Notes under the pieces: generated by a model
Database searches by the model: none
Told to the model about the DNA's origin: nothing
Seen by the model: the letters and a program-made list of their open reading frames with translations, nothing else
Made by a program: the position numbers and the translations under genes
In this document: piece after piece, positions 49,923-61,600 of the stretch
Layout of the letters: each line of letters starts with the position of its first letter
How positions within the stretch are numbered: the stretch's first letter is position 1
Origin: Leishmania infantum JPCM5
Lineage: Eukaryota; Euglenozoa; Kinetoplastea; Trypanosomatida; Trypanosomatidae
Length of the DNA stretch: 64,000 nucleotides
NCBI RefSeq assembly: GCF_000002875.2
Contig: NC_009415.2
Location: forward strand, 1,404,865-1,468,864
Reading direction: 5' to 3'

Positions 49923-51597
49923 TTCGGTCACAAAATACAGGGAGCTGCCAAAGTGGTGTGGGTCACAATGATAAGCTGAAATCCTGCCACGTGGAAAGGC
50001 ACGACAAAGAAGAGAGCGCCAGGAAGCAGTAGGCGGAGAAAGATTTCATTTTAGCTACAAGAAGCACTGCGGCTCAGCGTCCGTGTCAATTGACTTCAGC
50101 CGTGGAGCTACTAACTGGATGTGACCGGATGCCTTCATCCTTGCCCGTAAAAAAGCGCATCGGAAGCGGACGAGCAGTGCCTTGAAAGAGGTGAGCCAGC
50201 GTCCCTGACGAGCCGTATTCTCATCAACAGCCACAGCACCATGCCCGACACCTGCCTGTGATGATAGAAAACATCTACTGCCGGTGGTGTGCGTGAGGAA
50301 TGCTGCACACGAATGTGCCGTAGAAGACTGCCTAAGTGTGGCAAACGCTAACTCATTATAGCGAGCTTTCTGCACGCAGAAGACCGCATGCATACAAGCA
50401 ACTCGCACCAGTGAATTCTTTTTCAGCACGACCATACAGAATCGATAAGCACTCACCCCCCCCCCCCACTCACCCCTTCTTTCACGAAGGCACAAAAGGA
50501 TCAGATCCCAGCGTCTGGCGGTCGCGTATGCATGCGGTTCAAGCCCTGCCGACGACAGAAGGTGAAAGACACTTTCGCTGAAAAGCGGTACAGCCATCGG
50601 GGAAACGTGAGAGTATCATGCATCACCCGGCATGCAATCTTTATCGATGATGCACTGTGGCCGTATCGGCCATGCAATCGTCACACTGGAAATGACTCAG
50701 ATTGTCCGCACGCAGCATGACAGCATGCAGGACACCAACAACTGCCCTGCAGCGAGTTTTTGTTTCTGCACCCCACAATCCTCTTGGACACTCGTGCAAG
50801 GTGAAGGAGGGGGGAACACACAATACTTCATGCTGCGCACAAAAGCACATTTTCTAGTTCTTATCGTTTTCGTGTAACATACCTCGCTGTTTCGCGCCGC
50901 CAGTCACGCCGAGGCCCTTCGCAGGCAAGGCCGCAACCATGGGAGTGCTACAGGGCGCCCCCCCCCTCCTCCCCCAGCACTTGCCGCGGTGCGCACGAGA
51001 GGCGGGGTGACACACACCAGGGGGTGTCTCTTTCCTCCTCCGCCGGCAGCAGCCGCCACGTTTCCGGTAAGACCTTGCGAGCTGATTATCGTTTTTTTTT
51101 TTCCTCTGCTTCTTGCCCCCTTCGCTTTTGCTGCTTCCCCGTGCACTTTTCTGAGATTCTACACTCACCCCAGCTTCCGTTTTCTACACCACGCACTGAC
51201 GTAGGTATTGATGTGAAGAGACAGAGAACACAAGTGACGTGTGCGTCGACCTTGCCTCATTACCTGCCTCTTTCCCCTCCGTCCACACCATATGCAGCTT
51301 GTGCATCGTGCATGTTGCCAGGAACGTCACACAAGGCTTCACGCGAATGGCTTCTCCTTTTTCTTCTCTCCCGCCGTCTCCCTCTCTTCGCATCCACATT
51401 TCTTTCTATCGGACTTCTCAAAGAAGCACAAAGAGCACAAACCAGCTTATTTCCACCTTTGCTCTCCCTCGCCTGCACACCGCGACAGAGAGAATACACC
51501 CTTCGCCCTTCCTGGGTGCACCATTGCACCACCATTCTTGGTGTGCGCCGTCCACAATTCACCCGGTGTGCGTCTCCATGTTGGCCACCGCAAAGCC
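49923..51597. promoter_or_regulatory. Divergent strand-switch region, probable Pol II initiation zone
   Basis: Genes to the left are all on the minus strand and those to the right on the plus strand, so transcription diverges from here. In Leishmania, divergent strand-switch regions are the usual sites of RNA polymerase II initiation, without a canonical TATA promoter. The 1.7 kb contains no convincing gene. It holds a C12 run at 50456-50467, a CCCCCCCTCCTCCCC stretch near 50959-50974, and a T-rich run at 51092-51101 that begins the leader of the transporter gene. No tRNA or snRNA gene could be found in it. Confidence 0.75.
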
Positions 51598-53505
51598 ATG
51601 TCGGTAGTAGAAGAGGTTTACGCGGAGGGTCGGCGCAGTATTCAGGAGACGCGGTCCTCGCAAGCGCCGCGGTTTTGTCCCAGCAGAACCATCACCATCA
51701 ATGAACCAAAGCGTTTCTTTATGCTGCTGATCGGAGTCTACGCGTGCATATGCACGTCCATCAGCTACGTGTACAACCTTTTCTCTGGCCAACTTCAAGA
51801 GAAGTACAACTTCACTCAGAAGCAGATGTCTGTTATCACAACCATGTCTAATATTCTTGGCCTCGTTGTCTTCCCTCTGGCAGGGCTGTACGACTACTAC
51901 GGCCCGCGGCCGCTTTTCATGATTGGCATGATAATTTTACCCCTTGGCGGAGTTCTCTTTGGACTGGCCTTCGCCGATGCTGTGGGCGGCAGTGTTGCGC
52001 GCTTCACAATCTTCAGCGCCTTCCTCGGCGTCGGTACCGCCATGTTTGATATTGCGGGTCTCATGACTATTCTGAGTGTGTTTCCCAGCAGTCGTGGAGC
52101 TGTGATTGCCGTAATGAAAACGTTCATCGGCCTTGGTTCTGCCATCTTCGGCGCTATCCAGCTGGGCTTTTTCGAGCACAACATTACCGGGTTCTTCTAC
52201 TTTCTGTCGGCGTTTGCCGCCTTTGTCGGGTTTCTGTGTGCTCTCTTCGTGGAGCTGCCGCCGTATCAGCTCACGGGCTACGAAGAGAAATACCTCACAG
52301 AGGCAGAGAAGGCGAAGAAGCTGTCCACCAAGAAGGCGTACTTAGAGAAGGTACCTTCTCCACGTCGCTTCAAGTACGGCTTTGTGCTTGTTGCCTTTCT
52401 CATTGTTCTTCTCCCCCTGCAGAGCGCCGTTGTGGCCTACATGCAGCTAGGACACCCCTACAAAGTCGCCTTTGCTTTGATCACCATCGGCGTCATGGCT
52501 CTCTACTGTATCATCGCGATTCCGCTCCGGTGGCTGGACGTGGGCAGCGCCAACATTATCGAGCAGCTGCCTGAGGAAAACGAGACTGCGGAGGCGGCCG
52601 CCGCTGCCGCATCAGACCGCCGCATGACAGCTGCTCAGCGCCTCAGCATGCGCATCAACACGACGCGTACGAGCATTGCAGAGCGAGCCATTTTCAACGC
52701 AGCCAGCCTCGACGAGTCTGCCCACATTGCACCGCAGTACCAGACATCCTTCTTCGAAAGTGTCTGCACACTGAAGCTGTGGGCCCTCGCCTACTCTCTG
52801 TTCTCCATCTGTGGCACTCAGATGGTCATCATCGTCAATGCCCGCTTTGTGTACGCCGCCGCGTCTGAGACGCACATGACACCGGAGGTCGCCTCCCTCC
52901 TCACTATCTTCAACGGTGCCGGCAGTGCCGTGGGGCGAATCCTCATGAGTATCTTCGAAGTCTGGACGCAAAAGCGCAAGCCTGAGGAGCGCATTCCGCT
53001 TACTATTTCGCTGTTTATCCCATCGCTGATTGTTCTCGCGGCGTCCCTCATGCTCCTTTTTGCGCAGAAGGAGTGGCTCTTGATCTCGTTTGGCCTGACT
53101 GCTCTGGGCAACGGCTTCTCTGCGGCCTCCATAGTGCTCGTGATGCGGACTCTGTACGCGAAGGATGTCGCGAACCACTACAACTGCATGTCCCTCTCTT
53201 CACTTGCCAGCTCGGTGCTGCTAAATCAAATGCTCTACGGAAACTGGTACACAAAGGAGGCAAACAAGCAGGGCAGCAACATTTGCATTGGGCGGCAGTG
53301 CATCTTCGTGCCCTTTGCTATCATGAGCGGCCTGCTCTTTACTAGTCTCTTCTCTGACTTGTATGTTCACCTTCACTACAAGAAGTTTTGCGACGAGGTG
53401 CTTGCGGAGCGTGCGCAACTCCGCGGCGCGCGTGCTAGCACCCCCCAGACCGACGAACCCGACGTTCTTGATGAGCATGAGCCGTTGCTGTCCTCGACGA
53501 ACTGA
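51598..53505 (+). CDS. Nodulin-like major facilitator transporter (635 aa)
   Basis: Twelve membrane segments are visible: six between about residues 40 and 230 (first RFFMLLIGVYACICTSISYV), a long polar loop, and six more to about residue 590. The N-terminal half carries the nodulin-like signature (YNLFSGQLQEKYNFTQKQMS, then VVFPLAGLYDYYGPRPLF). The loop after about residue 320 is Glu/Ala-rich and basic. The C-terminal tail ends DVLDEHEPLLSSTN, containing an acidic dileucine-type signal (DEHEPLL) typical of sorting to lysosome-like compartments. Substrate is unknown for most trypanosomatid members. The frame opens at 51241 but that part is pyrimidine-rich leader; I use the ATG at 51598 (MSVVEEVYAEG). 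An ATG at 51578, in another frame, lies in the leader and could be a short upstream ORF. Confidence 0.85.
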   Translation: MSVVEEVYAEGRRSIQETRSSQAPRFCPSRTITINEPKRFFMLLIGVYACICTSISYVYNLFSGQLQEKYNFTQKQMSVITTMSNILGLVVFPLAGLYDYYGPRPLFMIGMIILPLGGVLFGLAFADAVGGSVARFTIFSAFLGVGTAMFDIAGLMTILSVFPSSRGAVIAVMKTFIGLGSAIFGAIQLGFFEHNITGFFYFLSAFAAFVGFLCALFVELPPYQLTGYEEKYLTEAEKAKKLSTKKAYLEKVPSPRRFKYGFVLVAFLIVLLPLQSAVVAYMQLGHPYKVAFALITIGVMALYCIIAIPLRWLDVGSANIIEQLPEENETAEAAAAAASDRRMTAAQRLSMRINTTRTSIAERAIFNAASLDESAHIAPQYQTSFFESVCTLKLWALAYSLFSICGTQMVIIVNARFVYAAASETHMTPEVASLLTIFNGAGSAVGRILMSIFEVWTQKRKPEERIPLTISLFIPSLIVLAASLMLLFAQKEWLLISFGLTALGNGFSAASIVLVMRTLYAKDVANHYNCMSLSSLASSVLLNQMLYGNWYTKEANKQGSNICIGRQCIFVPFAIMSGLLFTSLFSDLYVHLHYKKFCDEVLAERAQLRGARASTPQTDEPDVLDEHEPLLSSTN

Positions 53506-54007
53506 GTTTGTGCGTCTTTCTAGACTTCTCCTTTTCGCTGCGTATTGTCTTGTAGTTCCCACTGCGTTGCGCACTCTCATCCCCAGCTGTGATTGGCCTA
53601 GCTCTTTCATTCCCCAAAGCTTGGTACGTCTTACCTTTGCTCCTGGGAGCTCTTTTGTTCTCTTGTGTTGCATTACACTGTTCACGTTAGGAGATAAAAT
53701 GCAGTGCGCATTCATGAGATAGAAAAACAGGAGAGCAGTGCCTCATTGTGCAGCATTTACGAACCCTTCATCGCACGCTAGGATGCCTCACACAGTGGGA
53801 CCTCATTCGTTGCGTCCTTCTTTGACGCCCATGCGCCGTTCTTGATGTCGCTTATCACCTCCAATATTCTCCTATCCGCTTTCTTCTGCCTCGTGCATCT
53901 CATCTGTCCTCTCTACACACTCCCTCTTTTTCACAGTCTCCACTCAGAGCCGTTGCGCTTTCAAGCTCACACCGTTTTCATCTCTCCTCTCCCCTAACAT
54001 TTTAACA
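53506..54007. other. Intergenic region between MFS transporter and histone H4
   Basis: 3' UTR of the transporter and CT-rich leader of H4 (53880-54000). Confidence 0.6.
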
Positions 54008-54310
54008 ATGGCCAAGGGCAAGCGCTCCGCTGATGCCAAGGGCAGCCAGAGGCGCCAGAAGAAGGTGCTGCGCGACAACATCCGCGGCATCACTCGCGGC
54101 TGCGTCCGCCGCATGGCGCGCCGCGGTGGCGTGAAGCGCATCTCGAGCGAGGTGTACGAAGAGGTGCGCCGCGTGCTGAAGGCCTACGTGGAGGACATTG
54201 TGCGCTGCAGCACGGCCTACACCGAGTACGCGCGCAAGAAGACGGTGACGGCGTGCGATGTTGTGAACGCGCTGCGCAAGCAAGGCCACATCCTCTACGG
54301 CTACGCGTAA
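54008..54310 (+). CDS. H4: Histone H4 (100 aa)
   Basis: Full-length kinetoplastid histone H4. The diverged N-terminal tail [20 protein letters not shown] retains several modifiable lysines (K3, K5, K11). The core follows the universal pattern ([60 protein letters not shown]) and ends HILYGYA. At 100 residues it is close to the family's usual 102. It packages DNA as the H3-H4 tetramer in the nucleus. Codons are strongly biased to G/C endings, as expected for high expression. H4 genes are scattered singly or in small clusters in Leishmania; only one copy is present here. Confidence 0.98.
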   Translation: MAKGKRSADAKGSQRRQKKVLRDNIRGITRGCVRRMARRGGVKRISSEVYEEVRRVLKAYVEDIVRCSTAYTEYARKKTVTACDVVNALRKQGHILYGYA

Positions 54311-56221
54311 ATGCTCGCAGAGCCGCTGCACACTCATAGATACACCTTCTTTGTTCCTGCCATCGTTTCTGTGGTTTCCTTGGCTTTCGACTTCCCCTCC
54401 CCCCACTATGGCTTTTCTTCTGTCTCGTGCTGACACCCTCCCCTACCCATCGCTGTTTGCTGGCGGCAGTACAGAAAGAAAACAGCACACCCACTCCACT
54501 GCATACCTGAAGAGCGGTCGTGCGCGGCCGTATCCGAAGCACGCTCTCGGCGTCCGTGTCTATGGAGGCTGAGTGCAGCCCCGCCCCCTCCCTGCCTCCC
54601 TCCCTCAACGCCCGCCGGCGCCAGAGGTCACCACGCGGGATGCTGGGCCGCCTCTTCGACATTGCCACTCCTCCGCCGCCGCTTGCTCGCTCATTGTCTG
54701 TGCCACAGCACCATGCGCCCCCTTTCACTCTTTGCGCTTCTCTTCGTCTCCTTATGTTCTCTGTTCGCACACACATAACACGCACGAGCCCACAGACGGA
54801 GGCACCCGAATGCAGAGGACACGCGGGATCGTGCATCCGCTGCTCAGCTTCGTGAAGCAGATGCCGGGCGGCGATGGGTGCTTTTCACTGACATTCGAGC
54901 CAGTGGGAAAGAGAGTGCAGCCGTACAGCCAACGGCGCGAATCAAGGAAAAAGTACGAGCTCTGAGAACGGCGCACCTGGGACCGCCTTTTCCCACCTCC
55001 TCAGCCTCATACGCCTGTGGCGATCTCCTTTTCTCGACTTCTCAAGGTAGACGTCCTTCTGTTGCACCCTCATCCGCATCCGCGCGTGTGAGTGGCGGAT
55101 TGTGACGCGGATAAAATCAAGCTCGCCATGCGCTGCTCCCTTTTCCTTCCCCGGTGCCTGTGCCCACCAGTGGGGAGGGGCTCAGCAGCCTATTTTCGAT
55201 CGCGTTGCTGATTTGGCCTTTGCGCTTCGTTTTCGGGTGGTCGACGCTGCTGGCTGTTTTGCGCTTCGCTGTAGTGTACAGCGTATCGTGGCGCCGCGCT
55301 GTTCTCTTTCGCGTTTTCGGCACGGCCTGCCCACCGCACGCCACCTACTCTGTCTGTGCATCAAACAGCAGGCCATCCGGGTACAGGCTCGATTTCACTC
55401 ACCGACGACAGCGCACCCGTCCAGCGCGCGCCGCCCTCTTCCCTTGCACCTCTGCCACTTTTGCTTTCCTCTCCTGTGCGTGTGGCTACTCCTCTGCTTC
55501 TTCTCGCGTAGAGGAGGAGGGGCATCGGCACTGCTGACGCGTCTCCCACTGAAGTACGTGCAGGCCCTCCCTCTTTTCTGTTAGGCGCTGGGGACTTTCC
55601 ATCGAACCGCGCCGGATGCCAGCGAAAGGTGCAGCGGGGTCACTGCCGCGCACATCCTTGCAAAGGAAAGTCTTGCCCATTTTTGTCTCGGGGAAGAGAA
55701 ACTCAGACCTGTTTTGTGTGGCAACAGCCTGCACGACCAAAAAGGCAAACAGCCTCACCATTTCCACAGCGCCGCTTCGGTGTTGCTCGACGCCGTGACA
55801 TCTTCCACTGTCACTTCGAGTCACCCGATTCGCGAGTCCTTTGACCATCTCACGGCGCCCACCTTCCCCCAATTCCCTCCGCCCATCTCTCTATATCTCC
55901 CTCTCTCTATTTCTCCCTACATCCACCCACCCACACCCACACCCACACCCACACACAGGCACATGCAGGTGGAGGGCGACACAGGTCCGCTGACTCGCGC
56001 GCCCTTTGCAGTCGCACCGACACGCTCACAACTCTTCTTCACCGCTGCCCTGTGTTGCCGTGCAATCCTCTTCGGCCGCCCTCGATCCACCTGCGTCTCT
56101 GTCCGTGGTCCTGCTGTCTCGCTGTACGCGGCCAAGAGTGTGCTCGTGCCACTTTACCACCCACCTGCACACCTTAGGCACTCCTTCCCCCACCACCTCA
56201 CTGCACGCGAAGTACACCCTC
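54311..56221. other. Long intergenic region between H4 and the galactosyltransferase
   Basis: About 1.9 kb, no gene supported. Rich in C/T on the coding strand, especially 54360-54720 and 55840-55960, with a CCCACA-type repeat at 55921-55957 just before the glycosyltransferase leader. Confidence 0.6.
55921..55957. repeat. CCCACA-type microsatellite
   Basis: Six-base units CCCACA repeat about five times upstream of the galactosyltransferase start. Confidence 0.7.
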
Positions 56222-58672
56222 ATGCGAGAGGAGAACAATGCGCCACCGGCGTGGGCTCCCAGGGACACGCACCGCGCCGACCCTCTTCAGCTGCTTTCCT
56301 CCCCTCAGAAGCACTGCGGGCTGAGCAGCGCTGCGGAGAGCGGACAGGGCTGTCACTCGCGCTCACGCGGCAAGCCGGAGGTGGATTCGACTCGAGAGGC
56401 GAGCGGTGATAAGAGTAGCGCCAGCACACTGTCGAGAAACGATGACTTCTTGAATGAAGTAGCACAGACCCACTCGTTCAGATTTTGCGGACGTCCTCGA
56501 CGATCCGCGGCACAGTGTCTGCGTTCACAAATTCAAAAACGTTTCCTGGTTGCGCTAGCCGTCTTACTTGCTCTCATAGTCATGGTTCACTGTGCTATCA
56601 GCCGATTCACGATCAATGTAGGCTCACAACAGAAGCGGTCGATACGGTTGTCAAAGGAGGCGGCCCGTCGATCTGAGTTTCCATCGCCGTTTTCCGTCCT
56701 CGTGCATCACGAGACTGCTGTTGAGCGGTTGACGACCACACAGCGCGGTCTTGCTGCCTCTGAAACTGACTCTCTGGTGCGACTGGACCCTGATCAGCTG
56801 CCTTCGTGGACGCTGCGCGTGATCGACGAGGACTGCACGATGTGCTTCGACAACGTCACGTACGCTTCTGCGGTTGCTGCGAATGCGGGGAGATCGACTG
56901 ACAGGACGGGAAACCAGAGGCTGAAAGGGCTTTCCGTGTTCGCGACAACATCTGCGCCGCTGGGCCTCATGGGGCCCATGTTGTTTGCCATGGCGAGCGT
57001 GACGGACGACGTGGACGTAGCAGCTGAACTGCCGCGGTGGCAATGGGTGACCCGGTCGTACGCGCAGCAGCGCGGCTTCGTCCACGCGTCGCAGTCGAGG
57101 GGCACAGGTGAGCGACCGCGGCACTTGATCGTGATGGGCATACCTTCAACGGACCAGCCGAAGCGCTACCCGCTGCGGGACGCGCAGCGGGCGACGTGGT
57201 TGACGTACCGAGAGGTTGCGCGCACCGACAACAACTTTACTGGCGCGCTGCTGCAGCTCTACGTGTTCGCTGCTGCGGAGCGTGATTCTGAGGACACAAC
57301 GCATTCCACCGTGGACGTGGCGCAGCTGGCCCCAACAGTGAGCGAGTACGCCGCAGCGACTGCGCAGCATCTGACGGTGGATGACGGTGACGTCAACAGT
57401 GCCCCCACGTACGTGCAGCGTCGCGTGGTGCTGCGTGATGGGTGGCGCGACATCCCAAGAAGCGATGACGCGGTGTGGAAGTCACCCTGCGCTGGTGTAA
57501 GGACCTCCGTGGTTACTAGGGCAAGTCTTGTGGACGGGACCTCGCCCCTCGCGGCTCTTTCAGCCCAGTTGTCGCTGCCCGTGACACCTGCCTTCACAGC
57601 AGCGGCGCAGTACGTGTGCCACGTGTCCGCTGCATTGTGGCAGGAGGCGCTGCACCACCGCAACTCGCTGTGGCTGGACTTTTTGACGGACCGCAAGCCG
57701 ACCACGAAAAAGAAAATGGGCGATGCGATATCGTGGGGTATCCCGACAGAAGTAGGCATGACTCAAAAGGTCGTGATATGGCTCAACTACGCGTACACTG
57801 CCTTCCCAGACGTGCCGTACATCATGAAGGGCGACGACGACACGTACTTGAAGGTGCCACAGTACTTGAGCGACCTGCGGCATGTGCGCGGTGGGTGGGC
57901 AAAACCGCGCAACTTGACGGCGACCATTCCCCACAAAGGGGTTGTCCCACCGACACTGGGCATCGACGACGCGGAGGAATGCCTGTATCGAGTGTGGTGG
58001 TGGTACGACAATCATAACGTTGCATTTGGCCACGGTCCTGGCTATGCACTAGACCGTCGCCTCATCCAAGCTGTACTGAACCCATTCGATATCACCAACC
58101 AACGTTTGCTGATGCTATTAACGGTGCCGTACACCTTCATGTATAACAGTCATTATGCGAGCTTGCTCATGCAGCACGAGGACCTTTTCGTGGGACGGCA
58201 ATTGCAAAGTCTTTCTGTTAGGGTGAAAGAAGTTTGCACGAAGCGTCCACTGCGCTACGTATCGGACAAAGAACCACGCTCGCTCCAGGTTCTCAGACCC
58301 GCGCCCTCCCATCAGACCTGGACATGGAGCTCGGTACTGCTGCACTATGCTATGCCGGCGATTCCTTATTTCATCCACTACTACTTCAAGCACGAGTTCG
58401 AGGTAGCCGAGGCGGCTAAAGGGGCACTTAAGCAGGGCATCGATGCCAGCGCCATCGATGCGAATGCCACACAGAAAATGAAGGAGTGGGTGGCGTCGCA
58501 AGTGCCGACGACGCTGGCGGACCTGAAAAGGGTGCAGAATGTAAGCTGGGTGCGCGGAGACCCACGCACGGCGTACGTTGTAGCTGAGGGCGACGGCGTT
58601 GCAGTGTACGATATTGCGTACAGGCCTCGCAACACGACACTTGTCGAATGTGCCATCGAGTCTGGAAAGTAG
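56222..58672 (+). CDS. Phosphoglycan beta-1,3-galactosyltransferase family protein (816 aa)
   Basis: Type II Golgi membrane glycosyltransferase of the Leishmania SCG/SCGR family, which adds beta-1,3-galactose side chains to lipophosphoglycan. The N-terminal cytoplasmic part (about 115 residues) is polar, followed by one signal anchor (RFLVALAVLLALIVMVHCAI). The GT31-type catalytic domain shows RHLIVMGIPSTDQPKRYPLR, RDAQRATWLTY, the metal-binding DxD-type motif in YIMKGDDDTYLKVPQYLS, FGHGPGYALDRRL, and MQHEDLFVGRQL. The catalytic motifs are intact, so activity is plausible. Substrate specificity cannot be read from sequence. It is the last gene before the telomere, about 3.4 kb from the first TTAGGG repeat, the position typical for this family. 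The start ATG at 56222 (MREENNAPPAW) is preferred over the longer frame from 56006. Confidence 0.88.
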   Translation: MREENNAPPAWAPRDTHRADPLQLLSSPQKHCGLSSAAESGQGCHSRSRGKPEVDSTREASGDKSSASTLSRNDDFLNEVAQTHSFRFCGRPRRSAAQCLRSQIQKRFLVALAVLLALIVMVHCAISRFTINVGSQQKRSIRLSKEAARRSEFPSPFSVLVHHETAVERLTTTQRGLAASETDSLVRLDPDQLPSWTLRVIDEDCTMCFDNVTYASAVAANAGRSTDRTGNQRLKGLSVFATTSAPLGLMGPMLFAMASVTDDVDVAAELPRWQWVTRSYAQQRGFVHASQSRGTGERPRHLIVMGIPSTDQPKRYPLRDAQRATWLTYREVARTDNNFTGALLQLYVFAAAERDSEDTTHSTVDVAQLAPTVSEYAAATAQHLTVDDGDVNSAPTYVQRRVVLRDGWRDIPRSDDAVWKSPCAGVRTSVVTRASLVDGTSPLAALSAQLSLPVTPAFTAAAQYVCHVSAALWQEALHHRNSLWLDFLTDRKPTTKKKMGDAISWGIPTEVGMTQKVVIWLNYAYTAFPDVPYIMKGDDDTYLKVPQYLSDLRHVRGGWAKPRNLTATIPHKGVVPPTLGIDDAEECLYRVWWWYDNHNVAFGHGPGYALDRRLIQAVLNPFDITNQRLLMLLTVPYTFMYNSHYASLLMQHEDLFVGRQLQSLSVRVKEVCTKRPLRYVSDKEPRSLQVLRPAPSHQTWTWSSVLLHYAMPAIPYFIHYYFKHEFEVAEAAKGALKQGIDASAIDANATQKMKEWVASQVPTTLADLKRVQNVSWVRGDPRTAYVVAEGDGVAVYDIAYRPRNTTLVECAIESGK

Positions 58673-61600
58673 TGCAACACGTTTCTTTTCTGTCGCCCTC
58701 CACCCTTGGCCGTCAAGCATGACCTCGAGCACCTTGCGATGGAGGGGAACTGCTGAATTAAGACGCAAGAAGCGTGAGCCTCGGTGACCGCTGAAATGAG
58801 AGCCGTCCGTCTTTCTGTCTTTTTCTCTGCACGCTCCCCACTAGAAACTCATCTCTGTCTCAGGACCTTAGACAAACGTTTTTCTCCCGCTTCTCTGACA
58901 CACGTCTACCCGCTGTGAGAATCGACGCGCTTTCTTGTGGCCAAGAGTACTAGTTGAGAGAGGTAGCCACAATGGCCGACCTTCTTCTTTTTCACTGGTG
59001 TCTCCATCTACATTTGTCTGCTGGCTGATTTGTGAAGCAAACTCGGTAGTTGTGAATTCACGAAGGACCCGACCGTATGCGAGAGCTTTTTTTTCGATGT
59101 GAGCGCGTGTGCTTGTGGGAAGTGCCTCAATGTGCGTCTTGCACTCTGCCAACGAGAGTACAAACACATACACGTAGTACGTGCACTACCACCACTCTGG
59201 CTGACTCCAACCCCATTCTTTTTTTTCGGCCTGCGCATGCAGCGTCTCTCTCCTGTTTTCTTTGCTTTAGCGTATGCCGAAACTGCTGGTGTGTAGCTCC
59301 TTCTTTTTGTGTTGGCCTGCACCAATGCTCTTTTGCTGTTTATGAAATAACTCCTGACTCCACCCCTTGTGAGGCACTGCTCTGTTCGACCTCCTCTTTT
59401 TTTCGCGACTTTTCTCCCCGTGGAAACAACAAAGGAGAAGTTCGGCCTCTCTTCCACGTTTCTCTTCTTCGCGTTCTCTTGTGTGATGAGCGTAGAGAAT
59501 AGGCAACTGCGCAGCACACGCTCCCGTCCTTTGATCTTTCTGCTATACAGGAACTGGCGCTCCGCGTGCGCTACACTGAATCTGTTGTGAAGGAAAAACG
59601 GTTTAAATATCCCTCTTGATGCTCACCGTATTGTGTCTATGCTTTCACGTGCGTCTGTGTGTCACTCCTTCATGGGCGTGCAACGCACAGCGCCACATCT
59701 TCCGAGAGTGCTCCGATCCATCTCCCACACTTCTTTTCTTTGGCACGACGGTGGCGATGCGCAACCACATTCTTTCCCCCTTTGCCTCTGTGTCCGTTGC
59801 TGTCGGCATCATGGGCCGCTCTCTCGTTTTGCACAGGCATCGTCATCCCACGCCATACCATCTGCGATGCTGCGCCGTTAATCACTATCTGTCTTTACTG
59901 TGGCACACACACGAAAAACAGAACTGACAAACAGCTGCGCACTCTCTGGTGCAAAGGGCTTGGAGGGTAGTTTGCCGCTCCATGCTTTGGCTTCACAGTG
60001 GTGGCGGTGTTTTATTTTGTAGGCGACTGTGTGATTGTGTTGAGTCGATGTATGAGCGTGCGTCACAACAACTCCTCAGCGACTTTGCATTACACACAAC
60101 ACGAGGAGAGGTAAGCAGGCACGCCACCTGTGCGACTCCATATGTGCACGTGCGCGTATGTCTCTTCCTTTTCTCTTGTTTTTTGCTGCGTTATGCCCCA
60201 TCTCTTTCTTTACACTCTCGTTACGTAAAGACACACGTCGTTTTGTTGCTCAGGTGCAATGTCTTTCTTTCTTTTCTGTCTCCCTCTTTTTTTGCTATTG
60301 TTGTTTGTCGAGCTGATCTTACGTTGCAGCGAATGCGTGTGCAGCGCTTCCACTCCATCCTCACTTACTGCCACCGGCGACTCCTGAAAGGTATCAAAAA
60401 CGACTCGCAGGAGCACCGAACACCAGCTTAGCCGCGTAAGGGTGGCCGCACACACTCTGCCATAGTGCAACGCCCGCCCTGTCCATATTCCTCATCTCTC
60501 TTTTTCCTCTTGTATTGGCATTTCTTTGTTTTGTGTGGCGCGCTCATTCTTTTCTCTTTGACGTTTTTTTACTGGGGCCCACGGATTCACTTTTCCGTTG
60601 TCTGTTTTATCGTTTTCCGTCTGTGAGACTCTGGGGATGGCTGGCAACGTACGTGCGGCTGACGGCAGAAGATGATGGCTAGGCTGATGGACATGCCTCT
60701 CGTCTCTCTGATTGTCTTTTGTTGTTTTCGCTCCTCGTTGTCTTCGATAGCTGAACATACGCACGCTTTCTCTCTTGCGTGTGCTCGCCTCATGCAAATC
60801 GCAGTGATTGCCCGCACTTCACGAAGCTGCTGGAGCGGGGGACTGCTCTTTGCGTGCGCGCCTCATTTTCTTTCCTGGAGGCGTATGGGCGTGCCAGCAC
60901 GGACTCCCAATCTTTGCTTACTTGAAACGGGAAGGATCGATGCTGCGCCCGTCCAGTGCACGACGTTGTGTCTCCCATGTAGTTGTCCAACTGACGAATC
61001 ATCTACAGCGGAGGCAATGCCGATGTGCACGCACTGCTTCGCCTCTCCAAATCAGCAGCGAAACAAGTACGCGCACACCAGAAGCAAACGCAAAAACGAA
61101 GGAAAATGCACCCCGCGTCGGGGGAACTCTCACACCGAGTAGACTGCAACATATCACGCAAGGCAATATACATAAACGCTGGCTGGCTACCTATTTTTCT
61201 CACTCCTAACGTATCATGCACAGTAACTGGAGGGAGTGGCCTCTGCTCTTTGCTGCCACTGATGCAGGTGCACTATGGAGTCCGCGCGGAGAACGGATGA
61301 CAGAATCCGTACTCCCTCCTGTGGATGTGCCTCGAGTCGAAGATGGAGCGATTAAGGCACGGCAGGGACAAGCGTGGGCCGCAGAGACCACTCACGTGCA
61401 CTGTTACGCCCCGTGTTCGTCTCTGGTCGCCAGAGTCGTTCCAGCTGCCACGGCTGTTGCCGCTGTGCTACTGACATACATGCTGCATGTGCGCAAAGCA
61501 TCTTGCTCTCTGCATTATCTGCGACCCCTTCCTTTTCTCTCTTTTGCGCGGTCATGGCATGGCTACTTTATGTGCCACGTGGCACCCCATGCAATACGCA

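Noticed and set aside
48633..49931. Kinase start three codons upstream of the first ATG
   Set aside because: The codon at 49931 is GTG; the first ATG is at 49922.
50525..50550. A GGTTCAAGCCC sequence resembling a tRNA B box in the strand-switch region
   Set aside because: No matching T-stem, acceptor stem or A box could be found around it.
50055..50597. A 180-codon minus-strand frame in the strand-switch region
   Set aside because: No homology features, begins in C-run DNA, and divergent switch regions seldom contain genes.
59008..59517. A 169-codon minus-strand frame in the subtelomeric region
   Set aside because: Against the local transcription direction and without recognisable features; translation of A-rich complement of a CT-rich UTR.
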